64,000 nt of DNA from Trichomonas vaginalis G3 (Eukaryota > Parabasalia > Trichomonadida > Trichomonadidae): assembly GCF_026262505.1 (NCBI RefSeq), contig NC_067205.1:8866001-8930000 (forward strand), in the 5' to 3' direction. The notes under the pieces were generated by a model that was not told the origin of the DNA, searched no databases, and saw only the letters and a list, made by a program, of their open reading frames with translations. Shown in pieces: positions 8,035 to 17,221 of the stretch (its first letter is position 1; every line of letters begins with the position of its first letter). The position numbers and the translations under genes are program-made.

Positions 8035-8607
8035 TTACTTGTATGGGCAAGCTGCAAGAATGAAGTCGACTATCTCAGTCTTTGTCTTGACCAGTTGGAC
8101 TGCTCTTGCGAGTACGTCTGTTTTGCGGTCTCCAGCTGGTGTCTGACCTTCGTAATTGCGCATGTTCTTGAGAGCTCCAGTTGTAAATGATTGTAGGATG
8201 AAGAGTCTCTCAGACTGCTTGAGGTAGTCTTCACGGTCACGAACCGAATCTGTGGTACGAGTCGAATCGGTCGATTTGAGGGAAGAGACTGAAAGCCTGT
8301 CGTCTTCCATAGGGGCTGTGGCATAATCTTTGCGTAAGCGGTTCAGACCTTCTTCGAACTCTTGGTCTCTCTTGGACTGAGATTGGAATTGCTGGGGTGG
8401 AGCTTGCTGGAACATCCAAGGGTTGGGGAAGTAAGGCATAGGCTGAGGAGGGTAGTTCGGGAAGCCTTGTAGTGGAAATTGGTAGTAACCTTGAGGTGGA
8501 AATTGGTAGTAATTTGGTGGAGGGACTTGCTGGAACTGAGGTGCAGGGGCTGGTGCTTTAGGTTCCTCTGGTTTGGGAATGGACTCGGTTGGTGGGACGT
8601 CGGACAT
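8035..8607 (-). CDS. Pro/Gln/Tyr-rich protein, 190 aa (copy A)
   Basis: The same protein as at 53771-54343, described there. The start is ATG 8607, rather than a GTG further upstream. Confidence 0.7.
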   Translation of the reverse strand: MSDVPPTESIPKPEEPKAPAPAPQFQQVPPPNYYQFPPQGYYQFPLQGFPNYPPQPMPYFPNPWMFQQAPPQQFQSQSKRDQEFEEGLNRLRKDYATAPMEDDRLSVSSLKSTDSTRTTDSVRDREDYLKQSERLFILQSFTTGALKNMRNYEGQTPAGDRKTDVLARAVQLVKTKTEIVDFILAACPYK

Positions 8608-8660
8608 TCGTCTGTGGCTTAACCGTCGGACCACAACGATAAAAATCTCTGCTCCTAGCA

Positions 8661-8964
8661 GTACTGCTACTGACAGTAGCAGTACTTTTACTGACAGTAG
8701 CAGTACTTTTTCTGACAGTAGCAGTACTTTTTCTGACAGTAGCAGTACTTTTACTGACAGTAGCAGTACTTTATCGTCGAAAACCCTCTCAAATTTTCCT
8801 TTTTACTGCTCCTAGCAGTACTTTTACTGCTCCTAGCAGTACTGCTACTGACAGTAGCAGTACTTTTTCTGACAGTAGCAGTACTTTTTCTGACAGTAGC
8901 AGTACTTTTACTGACAGTAGCAGTACTTTTACTGACAGTAGCAGTACTTTTTCTGACAGTAGCA
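8661..8964. repeat. Minisatellite of about 21-bp units before a start codon (copy A)
   Basis: Units of the type CTGACAGTAGCAGTACTTTT (20-21 bp) form two arrays split by about 35 bases of unique sequence near 8773-8810. Some units carry GCTCCTAGCAGTACT. The array fills the space between the divergent genes at 8607 (-) and 8965 (+) and touches the latter's ATG. Open frames through it on both strands, Ser/Thr-rich or Leu/Val-rich, are shadows of the repeat. Confidence 0.92.
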
Positions 8965-9330
8965 ATGGTCGAGGTCGAACCGACCGACGAGGCAATTTAC
9001 CTAATTGAAATTAACGAGCTTGTTAAAGACTTCCTCAGGCAGAATGTAAAAGGCAAGCTTGTTAACTGTTGGATAACGGGAAGGGCTGCCTTGAATCTCG
9101 AGACTTCGACTGGAATTCCAATTCAAATACCAGACGGGACAGCCTACGACGACATAAAGCAAGCAAAGAAAGAAGCTCTTCTCAAGTTCTTTGCCAAGCG
9201 TCCTTGGATACTACTTCCAAACAGAGAGAACCCTTTCCCAAGAATGAGCCAAATTCTCAAGGGTCTCCTTCACTTCTCGGGTCAGCCGTTCTACATAACC
9301 TGTGAAGGCGACATCCAACCAGTTCAGTAA
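8965..9330 (+). CDS. Small hypothetical protein, 121 aa (copy A)
   Basis: The 121-residue protein is globular in appearance, with an N-terminal helix (YLIEINELVKDFLRQNV) and a Pro-rich middle. The ATG follows the minisatellite directly, so the repeat must contain or replace its promoter. No family is recognised. Second copy at 54701-55066. Confidence 0.65.
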   Translation: MVEVEPTDEAIYLIEINELVKDFLRQNVKGKLVNCWITGRAALNLETSTGIPIQIPDGTAYDDIKQAKKEALLKFFAKRPWILLPNRENPFPRMSQILKGLLHFSGQPFYITCEGDIQPVQ

Positions 9331-9341
9331 ACATCTCATTT

Positions 9342-9352
9342 TCACTTCACTT
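9342..9352 (+). promoter_or_regulatory. Trichomonad initiator (Inr), two overlapping
   Basis: TCACTT occurs at 9342-9347 and again at 9347-9352, 5 bases before ATG 9358. TCA(C/T)(T/A) close to the start codon is the known trichomonad core promoter. Confidence 0.6.
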
Positions 9353-9357
9353 TTTTT

Positions 9358-9654
9358 ATGTTTTTACTCACACTCGTACTCAACAGGTTTGTGTACAACT
9401 ATTTCAACTGTGAACCTTGTATTGACCGGTCTTCCTGTAAATGCAAGTTTGGTCAATACACAGTTTATGGTGGCAAGAAGGACAGTGGGGAATGTTATTC
9501 TGACATCTGTTGTTGCGCTCGAGAGAGATTTGAAATTTCAGAGCCACCTCCCCCAAGAACTCCAACACCAACACTCAAGTTACCAGAGTCTCATGTGAAG
9601 AAGAAGCCTTCTGGTAAGTTTCTTATAGCCATATACATGGCACGCTTTGAGTAA
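9358..9654 (+). CDS. Cys-rich small protein, 98 aa (copy A)
   Basis: After a hydrophobic N-terminus (MFLLTLVLNRFVYNYF) come about ten Cys between residues 18 and 55 (NCEPCIDRSSCKCKFG, then CYSDICCCARE). This suggests a small disulfide-bonded or metal-binding domain. A Pro/Thr-rich linker (EPPPPRTPTPTLKLP) and a basic tail follow. The N-terminus could be a signal or membrane anchor, which would fit disulfides; if so the protein would be secreted or surface-bound. That is inference. Second copy at 55094-55390. Confidence 0.62.
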   Translation: MFLLTLVLNRFVYNYFNCEPCIDRSSCKCKFGQYTVYGGKKDSGECYSDICCCARERFEISEPPPPRTPTPTLKLPESHVKKKPSGKFLIAIYMARFE

Positions 9655-9664
9655 AAACATTTTT

Positions 9665-9670
9665 TCATTT
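9665..9670 (+). promoter_or_regulatory. Trichomonad initiator (Inr)
   Basis: TCATTT lies 5 bases before ATG 9676. Confidence 0.6.
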
Positions 9671-9675
9671 TTTGA

Positions 9676-10260
9676 ATGAAGCAAGTTAAATTCGTCCCAC
9701 ACCAAACTCAATGGACCGATGAAGAGTTTCAAGCCATGCTTGAAGACGTTGAGAACGACATAGACGGCGAACTTGAAGGAGCTCAAACCACAATTGCAAC
9801 CAAAATTGCACAAGTCAAGGAACAGATAGCTCCACTTAAAGCTACCAAAGCTACTCTTGACCTCATGGATACTTACCGTTTAGAAGTAAAGAGTGGAATA
9901 AGACAATTAAAATTAAAACTTCTAAACTACGAAGCTATACTCCAAAAGTTAGCAGAAATGAGAAGACTTTACCAGAGCTACTTACATGTAAGGGACTTAC
10001 CTTCAAGCAGTCCGACCAAAGATGAATTTTCTGACATTGTCCCAATTTTGTCCGAAAGTCAGCTCAGATGTTTCGAACTGCTCCCAACATATCCAGAATA
10101 TGAACGTTTGCCTGAACTCTTCCGCAATCTCAAAAAACGTTTTTTGGTTCTCATGTTCGAAACTTTTATCGGAAGAGACAACAAACGTTCAGAAGAAGAA
10201 CAAGATATTATTTTAAACTTGTTGTATGACTTAACCGTCATAACAAGCTTTTTGAAGTAA
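9676..10260 (+). CDS. Coiled-coil protein, 194 aa (copy A)
   Basis: Residues 10-110 are strongly helical with heptad-like hydrophobics (AMLEDVENDIDGELEGAQTT, then LKLKLLNYEAILQKLAEM), so a coiled coil is likely. Residues 115-194 look like a compact helical domain. No enzyme motif is visible. Second copy at 55413-55997. Confidence 0.68.
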   Translation: MKQVKFVPHQTQWTDEEFQAMLEDVENDIDGELEGAQTTIATKIAQVKEQIAPLKATKATLDLMDTYRLEVKSGIRQLKLKLLNYEAILQKLAEMRRLYQSYLHVRDLPSSSPTKDEFSDIVPILSESQLRCFELLPTYPEYERLPELFRNLKKRFLVLMFETFIGRDNKRSEEEQDIILNLLYDLTVITSFLK

Positions 10261-10281
10261 AACCGTCATTCTCAAACCACT

Positions 10282-10287
10282 TCATTT
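10282..10287 (+). promoter_or_regulatory. Trichomonad initiator (Inr)
   Basis: TCATTT lies 5 bases before ATG 10293. Confidence 0.6.
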
Positions 10288-10292
10288 TTTCG

Positions 10293-11000
10293 ATGTCCGA
10301 ACAAGCACCGAAGCCGAACACAATAGCAGATGTCCTTTCAAGGTTGCCAGACAAGCGCCCAGTTCAAATTCAAATTATGCATTTGAAAGCTCATCTGACA
10401 AACACCGTTAAGACTCTCCAAAGTAGTCTTATGGAAGAGATGAAGGGACTTAAAGGTGAGTTCCTCATGAACCAAGCTTCCAATGAGAAATGCCTGAATG
10501 ATTTGACGGAAACCTTGCGCATTTACGCGAGAGAGAACCGAGACCTTGCCAGACTCATCTACCGTTTCTTCGAAGAGATAGACGCCATCTGGAAGGTACT
10601 CGGAAAGGACAGAACATGCAACACCGTAATTCGTGAACACAGAATTGAAGAAGGAATTGTCGAGGAAGAAGAGAAACACGAAGAAGAGAAACACGAAGAA
10701 GAGGAAGAAGAGAAACACGAAGAAGAGGAAGTTTGGGCAACCCTTGTTGCCGATGACACTTACGAAATTTCCCAACCCTTACCCATTACCAAATCCGCAA
10801 CAGGGAGACCGGCAAGGTTCTTACCCCAGTCCTCAACAACTTGGGACACTTGAACCTTAACCTTCGGAATCGCGGTTCAATTTCCATGGGCAAGCTTGTC
10901 GCAATTCAATGGGTTCCAAATCCAGGCAAGAAGACGAAGGTCAGACACATTGACGGTGACAAGCTCAACAACCGTAAGGAGAACCTCGAGTGGTTCTAAG
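10293..11000 (+). pseudogene. HNH_3-type fusion gene, broken copy (copy A)
   Basis: This is the copy A counterpart of the open gene at 56030-56734, described there. This copy looks broken. Confidence 0.7.
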
Positions 11001-11048
11001 AGTAAAAAAATTTTATTTTAGGGGGAAACCCCAAGTAAATTTAGGTGT

Positions 11049-11312
11049 TTATTTGGATAAGTATGTGAAATTAAGGTCAATTTGCAAAATTAGTTCCCGA
11101 CCTTTGAATTGGACTCTTTCGTCATCCCAGTTGCGTAGGAGGTCGTCCCAGAGGAGTTGGTAGATTTGCCAATCCAAGGACGATTTGTCCTCCCAGGCAT
11201 TGAGGATGTACTGCTCGTAGAGTCTCATGACCTCTCCCTTGCACCAGACACCCTCTTCCTTGGAACGTAAGGCTTCTTCGAAGTGCTCGAATGCGATTGG
11301 CTGCTTGACCAT
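11049..11312 (-). CDS. Small acidic helical protein, 87 aa (copy A)
   Basis: The 87-residue protein is Trp-, Glu- and Leu-rich (MRLYEQYILNAWEDK, then DWQIYQLLWDDLLRNW). The start is ATG 11312, with the initiator TCATTT (minus strand, 11316-11321) 3 bases upstream, which decides it over a GTG further out. No family is recognised. Divergent from the gene at 11343. Second copy at 56784-57047. Confidence 0.65.
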   Translation of the reverse strand: MVKQPIAFEHFEEALRSKEEGVWCKGEVMRLYEQYILNAWEDKSSLDWQIYQLLWDDLLRNWDDERVQFKGRELILQIDLNFTYLSK

Positions 11313-11315
11313 CCG

Positions 11316-11321
11316 AAATGA
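11316..11321 (-). promoter_or_regulatory. Trichomonad initiator (Inr)
   Basis: TCATTT on the minus strand lies 3 bases before the ATG at 11312. Confidence 0.55.
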
Positions 11322-11342
11322 CACTTTTTGTACGTTTGGTCA

Positions 11343-11588
11343 ATGTTCGTGTCTCGTGCCATAGTCGACGAAAATACAGACAAACAGGTTATATATGAGT
11401 TTGAGACCAAGAATGGTGTAACTCGACCTGTCCGATTCAAAGACTCCGAGGGCGACCATGAAATTAAACGGAAATTACCTAGGAAGGAATATAAAATGGA
11501 CTGGTTGCCACCACCTCCACCTCCACCACCTTTACCTGTTCCTCAAGTAAATAAGCCTTTCCCGTTCCCAAGAATTCCCACATTTTAA
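11343..11588 (+). CDS. Poly-proline-tailed small protein, 81 aa (copy A)
   Basis: Residues 1-50 are charged and globular-looking (VIYEFETKNGVTRPVRFKD). Residues 54-81 are Pro-rich, with PPPPPPPPLPVP, a typical ligand for SH3, WW or profilin-type proteins. An actin-linked host target is conceivable, which is inference. It converges with the polymerase gene, 22 bases between stops. Second copy at 57078-57323. Confidence 0.62.
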   Translation: MFVSRAIVDENTDKQVIYEFETKNGVTRPVRFKDSEGDHEIKRKLPRKEYKMDWLPPPPPPPPLPVPQVNKPFPFPRIPTF

Positions 11589-11610
11589 TTCAAATTCGAA
11601 TAAAAATTTT

Positions 11611-13764
11611 TTATTTCATGCAATGTTTTATTTCTGTGCCGTCTTCAAGTATGCCCCAGTACTTACGCTTGGAGAGGACATGAACTTCGGTGAAAATTTT
11701 GTCCAATTTGAATTGACCCATCTTCTCACCGACCATACCCATTTCAATGAGTTTGTTGTATCCTTCTTCGTTCGTCATGAGTGCGTCAATGTTCTCATAG
11801 TAAACCTTCACTTTGGATTTGACTTCCGAGAAGAATTTGTTGTAGTTGTCAAGGACTGCTTTTGCGAACTGAGGGTAAGACCAATGTTCGACAATAGGTT
11901 TTAATGTGGTTACTAAGCCACTTTGACCTTGAGTGAATTCGTACTTCAAAACAAAAGGAGAAAACCTTTCAACAAAGTTGTCGACCTTCTCATAATGTTT
12001 ACTCTTCATCTCTTGAGGTTTTTTAATGGAATATCCCCATGTCGAATTCATAAGCAATTTGAGTGTCATTGCAAGTTTGGGGTTTGAAGCTTTCCTAATA
12101 TCATACAGTTGTTGTATGACTTTTCCAACTGTATAGTTCCTTCCCGGGAACTCACCATCTTCGTTTGGAATTCCAGTCGGAATATATTGGACAAACCTCA
12201 TGTACGCAGCGTTAAGGTCGACATAGTATATCTTTTCGTTTGAGTCGAACTTGTCGCAACCAATTGGTCCAGTTTGTGGAAATTCAAGTGAGTCTCTTAT
12301 CTTCTGAGAAACTTCTCCTGTTATCTCATAAACATCGTCGAAGCAACCTGTTTCATATAAAACCTTCTGACCTAACTCAGATGCTCTCAATACATTTCCG
12401 ACGAATTTGAGTCAATTGATTCTCAATGGGAAGTTTATTATAGCATCTTGAAGTTCTTGCAACCTCATTGGAAGTTCTTCTGGTTCAGGTTGGTATCCGA
12501 ACAATCCAACTCCTTGTGGAATTGTGTACTTCTTTTGTACTAGAACTTTGTCTGGAACAACTTTTGGTCTTGCTAACAGTGAAAAGTTTGTTTCGTCTTT
12601 TGGTACAAAAGTTTCTGTAAGCTTGTCATCTGGAATTGGTTCCAACAAACCTTTCTCGAAAAGAATGTTTACAGCTCTGACAATGTTGCACTTGCCTTTC
12701 CGAACAATGGGTTTTGTAAGACTTTCGTTCAACATGAAGTGGTTGTGGACAATTACAATCTTCAACCATGGTAAGTCTTTGTCAACAACATAGTCGTCAT
12801 GTGAAGACCTTTAGCTGTAGGTATGTTGACTCGGATATTGACATTTGCCAACGGTGCAATTTTGCCAATTGACCTCTGAGCATGTACCTCGTCTTCACAC
12901 ATGACTCAAGATACTTCATCTTCTCATCTGTAACAAGACCAGAGTTCCTGAGACATGTAAGAATACAAGGTTCATTGACAATTGTTTCAATTGAATTGTA
13001 AATTCCATACCTTGTCAAGTCAATGTCAGACTTATTTATGAAGGGGAAGTATCCAGCATGTTGTCTGACTGCTTGAGGGTTAGGTTCATGCCATTCGAAC
13101 TTGACACTTGCAATTCCTTCAATTGCATTCAAAATGTCTGAGTCTGAGTCAACCATTTGTTCTCTCTTTGTAGTCTTGAAAGCGTCAAGAAGTTTTGCGG
13201 CTGTTTGTTCATTGCCATGTGCATAGTAAATGTGACCATCCAAATCTGTTATGGTCAATCTGAGATTGTGTCCTTTCTTATTTCCGTCTTGAATTGCAGC
13301 AAGTACTCCCATGAAGCCTTCTTTGTTCTTTCCTTCGTCAAAGTTTACTGTAAAGGTTCGACCAGATGTAATTTGACTTCTAACTTCACGATACTTCTCA
13401 TATGCATATCTTGTTCTTTCCATGGGAGCATGACCATCCTCTGCACTACCTTTTTTCCTTCTCAAAGGATGCAATTGTTCGTCATGTTCCAGTAGAATCT
13501 GGCAAAGCCGTCGTGTCCTTCAACTTGAGGTTCACTAACATCGAAAGGCATGTCCATAAGACGTTCTTCTTCTAACCTTCTAGTCTGTTTGGATAATGGC
13601 ACGTGCTGTTTCAAATCCATTTCGTAGCGAAGACCAGCCAGTTTGTCATAGACTTTTATGGGTCTTCCCTTCCTATATTTAAAATTCTTCGAAACTCTCC
13701 AACCATATCTTTGCAACTCTGCTTTTATTCTAGCAGACTTTCTATCCATTCTATATGGGGGCAT
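11611..13764 (-). pseudogene. Family B DNA polymerase, broken copy (copy A)
   Basis: This is the copy A counterpart of the open polymerase gene at 57346-59499, described there. This copy looks broken, with a few breaks. Confidence 0.8.
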
Positions 13765-13795
13765 TTTTATAAAAATAAAAAAATATTTTTTTTCT

Positions 13796-14380
13796 TTACT
13801 TTACATAACCACCTGCTGCCATAAGTCTTTGACGCCAACCCATACCAGCTAATGAAGGTTGACTTGGTTTAGTTTGGAAACTAAACTTTGGTTTTGGTTT
13901 ATCTTCAGTTTTTGGTTTTTCTTCTTCTATCGGTTTTTCGTCACTTTTCGGTTCCTCTGACTTTACCCCACCTGCAGGAACAGTTGTGTCGTCAACATCT
14001 TCATAAATATCATATGCCATTTGTTTTTGTTTTCCTTTCAACTTTTTGTGTTTGTTGTAAAGTTTAGAATATTTCGACTCTAAGTCAATGAGATGTTCTA
14101 TAATGAACTGTTGGTCAGTGAAGTAAACTTTTCCATCTGTTGTCTCGAAAGCTCCTTCAGACTTCAATATTTTATTTGTGAGAGTCTGTTTCTTTTTTGA
14201 GATACTAGCCGTTCCATTTCTATGAAAAGTGACTTTGTAGTTAGGGTTTGTATTTCCAGACCTGGCACTTTCTATTATTGAATTTTTCTCTTCATCTGTA
14301 AGTTCTTTGACAGGTTTTGACAATGGTTCTGAACTTTTTGTTTGTGGTGTCAAATCTACCGTTTCAACTTCTTCGGTCAT
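13796..14380 (-). CDS. Hypothetical virion-block protein, 194 aa (copy A)
   Basis: The same protein as at 59531-60115. The leader upstream of the start reads TTTTTTACTGAGATGAA, nearly the same as that of the 50-residue gene next to it. Confidence 0.7.
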   Translation of the reverse strand: MTEEVETVDLTPQTKSSEPLSKPVKELTDEEKNSIIESARSGNTNPNYKVTFHRNGTASISKKKQTLTNKILKSEGAFETTDGKVYFTDQQFIIEHLIDLESKYSKLYNKHKKLKGKQKQMAYDIYEDVDDTTVPAGGVKSEEPKSDEKPIEEEKPKTEDKPKPKFSFQTKPSQPSLAGMGWRQRLMAAGGYVK

Positions 14381-14399
14381 TTCATCTCAGTAAAAAATT

Positions 14400-14552
14400 T
14401 TAGTTTGGTTTGTTTTCAACTGGTTGTTTAGGTTTTTTAAGTCGGTCTAAAACTTCCTGAGGTATAGGAAGAACTTGACAAACACGTGGTGTAACTGCTG
14501 GAAGTCGACAAATCCATCTTGAACCCATTTGTCTCAATGCTGTATTGTTCAT
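14400..14552 (-). CDS. Small basic protein, 50 aa (copy A)
   Basis: A 50-residue frame (MNNTALRQMGSRWICRLPAV at the start, KKPKQPVENKPN at the end) fills the gap between two minus-strand genes, with 19 bases on each side. It carries the same leader motif before its ATG as its neighbour at 14380. Pro- and Arg/Lys-rich, it could be a small core or DNA-binding peptide, which is inference. The identical frame is at 60135-60287. Confidence 0.68.
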   Translation of the reverse strand: MNNTALRQMGSRWICRLPAVTPRVCQVLPIPQEVLDRLKKPKQPVENKPN

Positions 14553-14571
14553 TTCATCTCGGTAAAAAATT

Positions 14572-14973
14572 TTACATTCCCCACGTTTGAGGCGGTTGAG
14601 GTTGGTTATTGTTTACCCACTGTTGTGCATGGTTATATCCTCTGTTAAAGAATCTTTCACCTTGGTCCATATAGTGTCCTGCTTGGTTATAGTAGTCATT
14701 TGCTTTGTTATAATAGTTTCCTGCTTGTCTTCCTACATTGTCCATCCATCCTTGAACTTTTCCTCTTGTTTCAGGATTTGGAATAAGATTTGCTGCATCT
14801 CGTGCTACATCCCAACCTTTCTGTACAGTTTGTATAATAGGTTGTGCTTTCTCTTTCAGTATACCTAATGTACTCAAAATCTTCCTTCCAATTCCAAATG
14901 CACCTCTGGCTATTGTTCCCACTGCGGGTAAAAATCTGGATGCAACTCCTGCTAATGCGCCAAATAAACCCAT
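14572..14973 (-). CDS. Small Gly-rich virion-type protein, 133 aa (copy A)
   Basis: The same protein as at 60307-60708, described there. Divergent from the integrase gene, 17 bases between starts. Confidence 0.68.
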   Translation of the reverse strand: MGLFGALAGVASRFLPAVGTIARGAFGIGRKILSTLGILKEKAQPIIQTVQKGWDVARDAANLIPNPETRGKVQGWMDNVGRQAGNYYNKANDYYNQAGHYMDQGERFFNRGYNHAQQWVNNNQPQPPQTWGM

Positions 14974-14990
14974 TTCTTATAGGGTAAAAA

Positions 14991-15950
14991 ATGACGAATC
15001 CGAACAAGGACCCCTATGTTTCTAAAGCGACAAAAAAAGCACTCATGATAAAAATCTTTAGTTCAACACCAAATGCTTGGTTTATGGATATCTTGGAAAA
15101 CATTCCGAGGTATAGAGAAGATGGACCACCATACTGGCTAATATTTATCGGTCAAAACACAAGATACTGTGAAGCCATACCATTACAGTCCAAAAATATT
15201 TTAGATATCTTAGCAGCTTTGACAATATTCGTTGACAAATACCATCCAACAAAACTGACATCTGACTGTGAAAGTTCTTTCAAATCAGATGATGTAAAAA
15301 ACTATCTGCGTTCAAAAAATGTAAACCAATATTTCATTGTCGACCAAAACCATTCTGCTCTTGGTGTCATTGACGGTTGTATAAAAATGTTAAGAGACTT
15401 AAACCAACCACAAGGTGGTGAAGCAAATGAAATGTCATATGACGACAAATATAGACACTTCTCCATGGCAAAGATGAGACAAGTTTTAAATATTTACAAT
15501 AGCCGTAAACAAAAAGGTTTGGGAAACCACTCCCCCGAAGAAATGAAAAACAACCCTGACTTAGAGAAAGACTATATATTTAACAATTTAGTCAAAAGAG
15601 ACAAACAAGAAAGAATGCCGGGCTTCAAACTTCAGAAAGGTGACAAAGTAAAAATAGAAATACCTAAACGCGACCCATATGAAAATACTATTGACTATGA
15701 CAACAATGGGAACTCGACAGGTACTCGCATTCGTGTTCGTAAAAATAGAAGAAAGTATACAAGAGAATATTATGAAGTTTTAGGCAAACATGGCAAAATG
15801 TACAGACTGCAAGCAGAAGATAAAACGACTATTGTCAGACCTCGTTTCAAACTTGTCAAAGTTCAAGGTGGTATACTTTCAAAGACAGTTCCTAACAAAT
15901 ATAAGACAACTCCTGACGAATATGCTAAAGAAGTTGAAAATGACGACTAA
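14991..15950 (+). CDS. Retroviral-type (RVE) integrase, 319 aa (copy A)
   Basis: The same protein as at 60726-61685, described there. Its stop overlaps the stop of the fibre gene by 4 bases. Confidence 0.86.
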   Translation: MTNPNKDPYVSKATKKALMIKIFSSTPNAWFMDILENIPRYREDGPPYWLIFIGQNTRYCEAIPLQSKNILDILAALTIFVDKYHPTKLTSDCESSFKSDDVKNYLRSKNVNQYFIVDQNHSALGVIDGCIKMLRDLNQPQGGEANEMSYDDKYRHFSMAKMRQVLNIYNSRKQKGLGNHSPEEMKNNPDLEKDYIFNNLVKRDKQERMPGFKLQKGDKVKIEIPKRDPYENTIDYDNNGNSTGTRIRVRKNRRKYTREYYEVLGKHGKMYRLQAEDKTTIVRPRFKLVKVQGGILSKTVPNKYKTTPDEYAKEVENDD

Positions 15951-17203
15951 GCATTTCTATACCATGCGTAAACTGTCATGTAAGGTGGCATGTAGTCTTT
16001 ACTTTGTCCCGTTGTTTGCGTATATCCCGAAACGCGATGTGTATGGTTTCCATCTCCCTGAGTGTCACCCCAGAAACAATTTATAGCAAACTGAACGTCG
16101 TCTTTAACATCATATCCTTTACCTTTTTTCATTGCTGACCAATCCCAAAATTTATGCTTATGCCAACCTGCTTGAGATGTACTTAAATCTATGTAGTGAC
16201 TGTGCGCAGGTAAATTTTCACCTGAAATCGTTTTACTTCCTCCTGTTTCCTTTGAAGAGTTTGCACAATACAAAAACCTGTCAACTATTTGAGTCCAAGT
16301 TCCAAAACCCAGAACTGTTTCTGGTCTGGTAGAGTTCATTGACGTATAAATAGAGCCTATAGGATATAATGTTTGAAGCATTTCTGTCTTTAACGTTTGA
16401 AGCTCTGTTTTGTCAGCTTTTTTATCTAACTCATCGTTAACATATGTTTTGTCAGCTTTTTTATCTAACTCATCGTTAACATATGTTTTGTCAGCTTTGT
16501 TGTCATATAAATCTTGAGCAGTGAATTTAACTTTGTTTTCATCCTCCATGACATAGACATTTCTACATCTAGTGTATTTCATCGTCGTTATGTCATCCTC
16601 CGATGTTAAACCTTGTGGAAAGTTAGGAGGTTTCCAATACAATGCATCCCCACCAGTTCCATCAGGTTCTTCAACCGTTCCTGCAATATTTTCTATACCA
16701 ACAGTTGCGAAGAAATCGTGTGTATGAGTCTTTTTAGAATATTCTTTGTCAGCTCTTGTCACTTCACTTGACATTTTATTGTCAACATATGTTTTATCCG
16801 CTTTGTCATCTAACATTGCTGGTAGTTCATCTACGTCATAGATGTTATGTGTATGGTGTTTTTGTGGGTATGTTCTATCTGTCCATGCGAGAATATAGTC
16901 TCTTGTTGCATCTACATACTCTTTGTCAGCTTTGTTGTCAATATCTGCCTTCAAAAGAAGTTCATCTATAGGTTTCTCGTTTAAAGTTCCTTTTGTTGGA
17001 TTTATACAGACAGTATGGTTCTTATTGTCTTGAAACAGAAACTCATCTGTCATTGGGTTTAATGTCAGTTTTAAGTTTCCTTCTTTCAATGACTCAGATA
17101 TCTTAGAATAGTTTGAAAAGTTTGTTGTGTTCTTATTTAGAGCTTGCACAATGAGTTGTCGGTTGTGTTGTATTTCTCTCATGGAAGCAATATCTTTCGA
17201 CAT
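15947..17203 (-). CDS. Fibre protein with phage collar-like end, 418 aa (copy A)
   Basis: The same protein as at 61682-62938, described there. Confidence 0.75.
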   Translation of the reverse strand: MSKDIASMREIQHNRQLIVQALNKNTTNFSNYSKISESLKEGNLKLTLNPMTDEFLFQDNKNHTVCINPTKGTLNEKPIDELLLKADIDNKADKEYVDATRDYILAWTDRTYPQKHHTHNIYDVDELPAMLDDKADKTYVDNKMSSEVTRADKEYSKKTHTHDFFATVGIENIAGTVEEPDGTGGDALYWKPPNFPQGLTSEDDITTMKYTRCRNVYVMEDENKVKFTAQDLYDNKADKTYVNDELDKKADKTYVNDELDKKADKTELQTLKTEMLQTLYPIGSIYTSMNSTRPETVLGFGTWTQIVDRFLYCANSSKETGGSKTISGENLPAHSHYIDLSTSQAGWHKHKFWDWSAMKKGKGYDVKDDVQFAINCFWGDTQGDGNHTHRVSGYTQTTGQSKDYMPPYMTVYAWYRNA

Positions 17204-17221
17204 TTTTATTGTAGATAAAAT

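Noticed and set aside
8661-8964. CRISPR-like look of regular repeats
   Set aside because: Units are tandem without unique spacers, and the context is a eukaryotic mobile element.
8573-8995. Ser/Thr-rich (+) and Leu/Val-rich (-) repetitive open frames
   Set aside because: They arise from the 21-bp minisatellite, whose unit length leaves frames open on both strands; no leader or conserved end.
9302-9598. 98-codon plus-strand frame overlapping two cargo genes
   Set aside because: It lies out of frame with the Cys-rich gene and begins inside the preceding gene; codon use is poor.
10338-10775. Minus-strand open frames rich in Phe, Leu or Ser
   Set aside because: They are shadows of the Glu-rich linker of the HNH_3 fusion gene.
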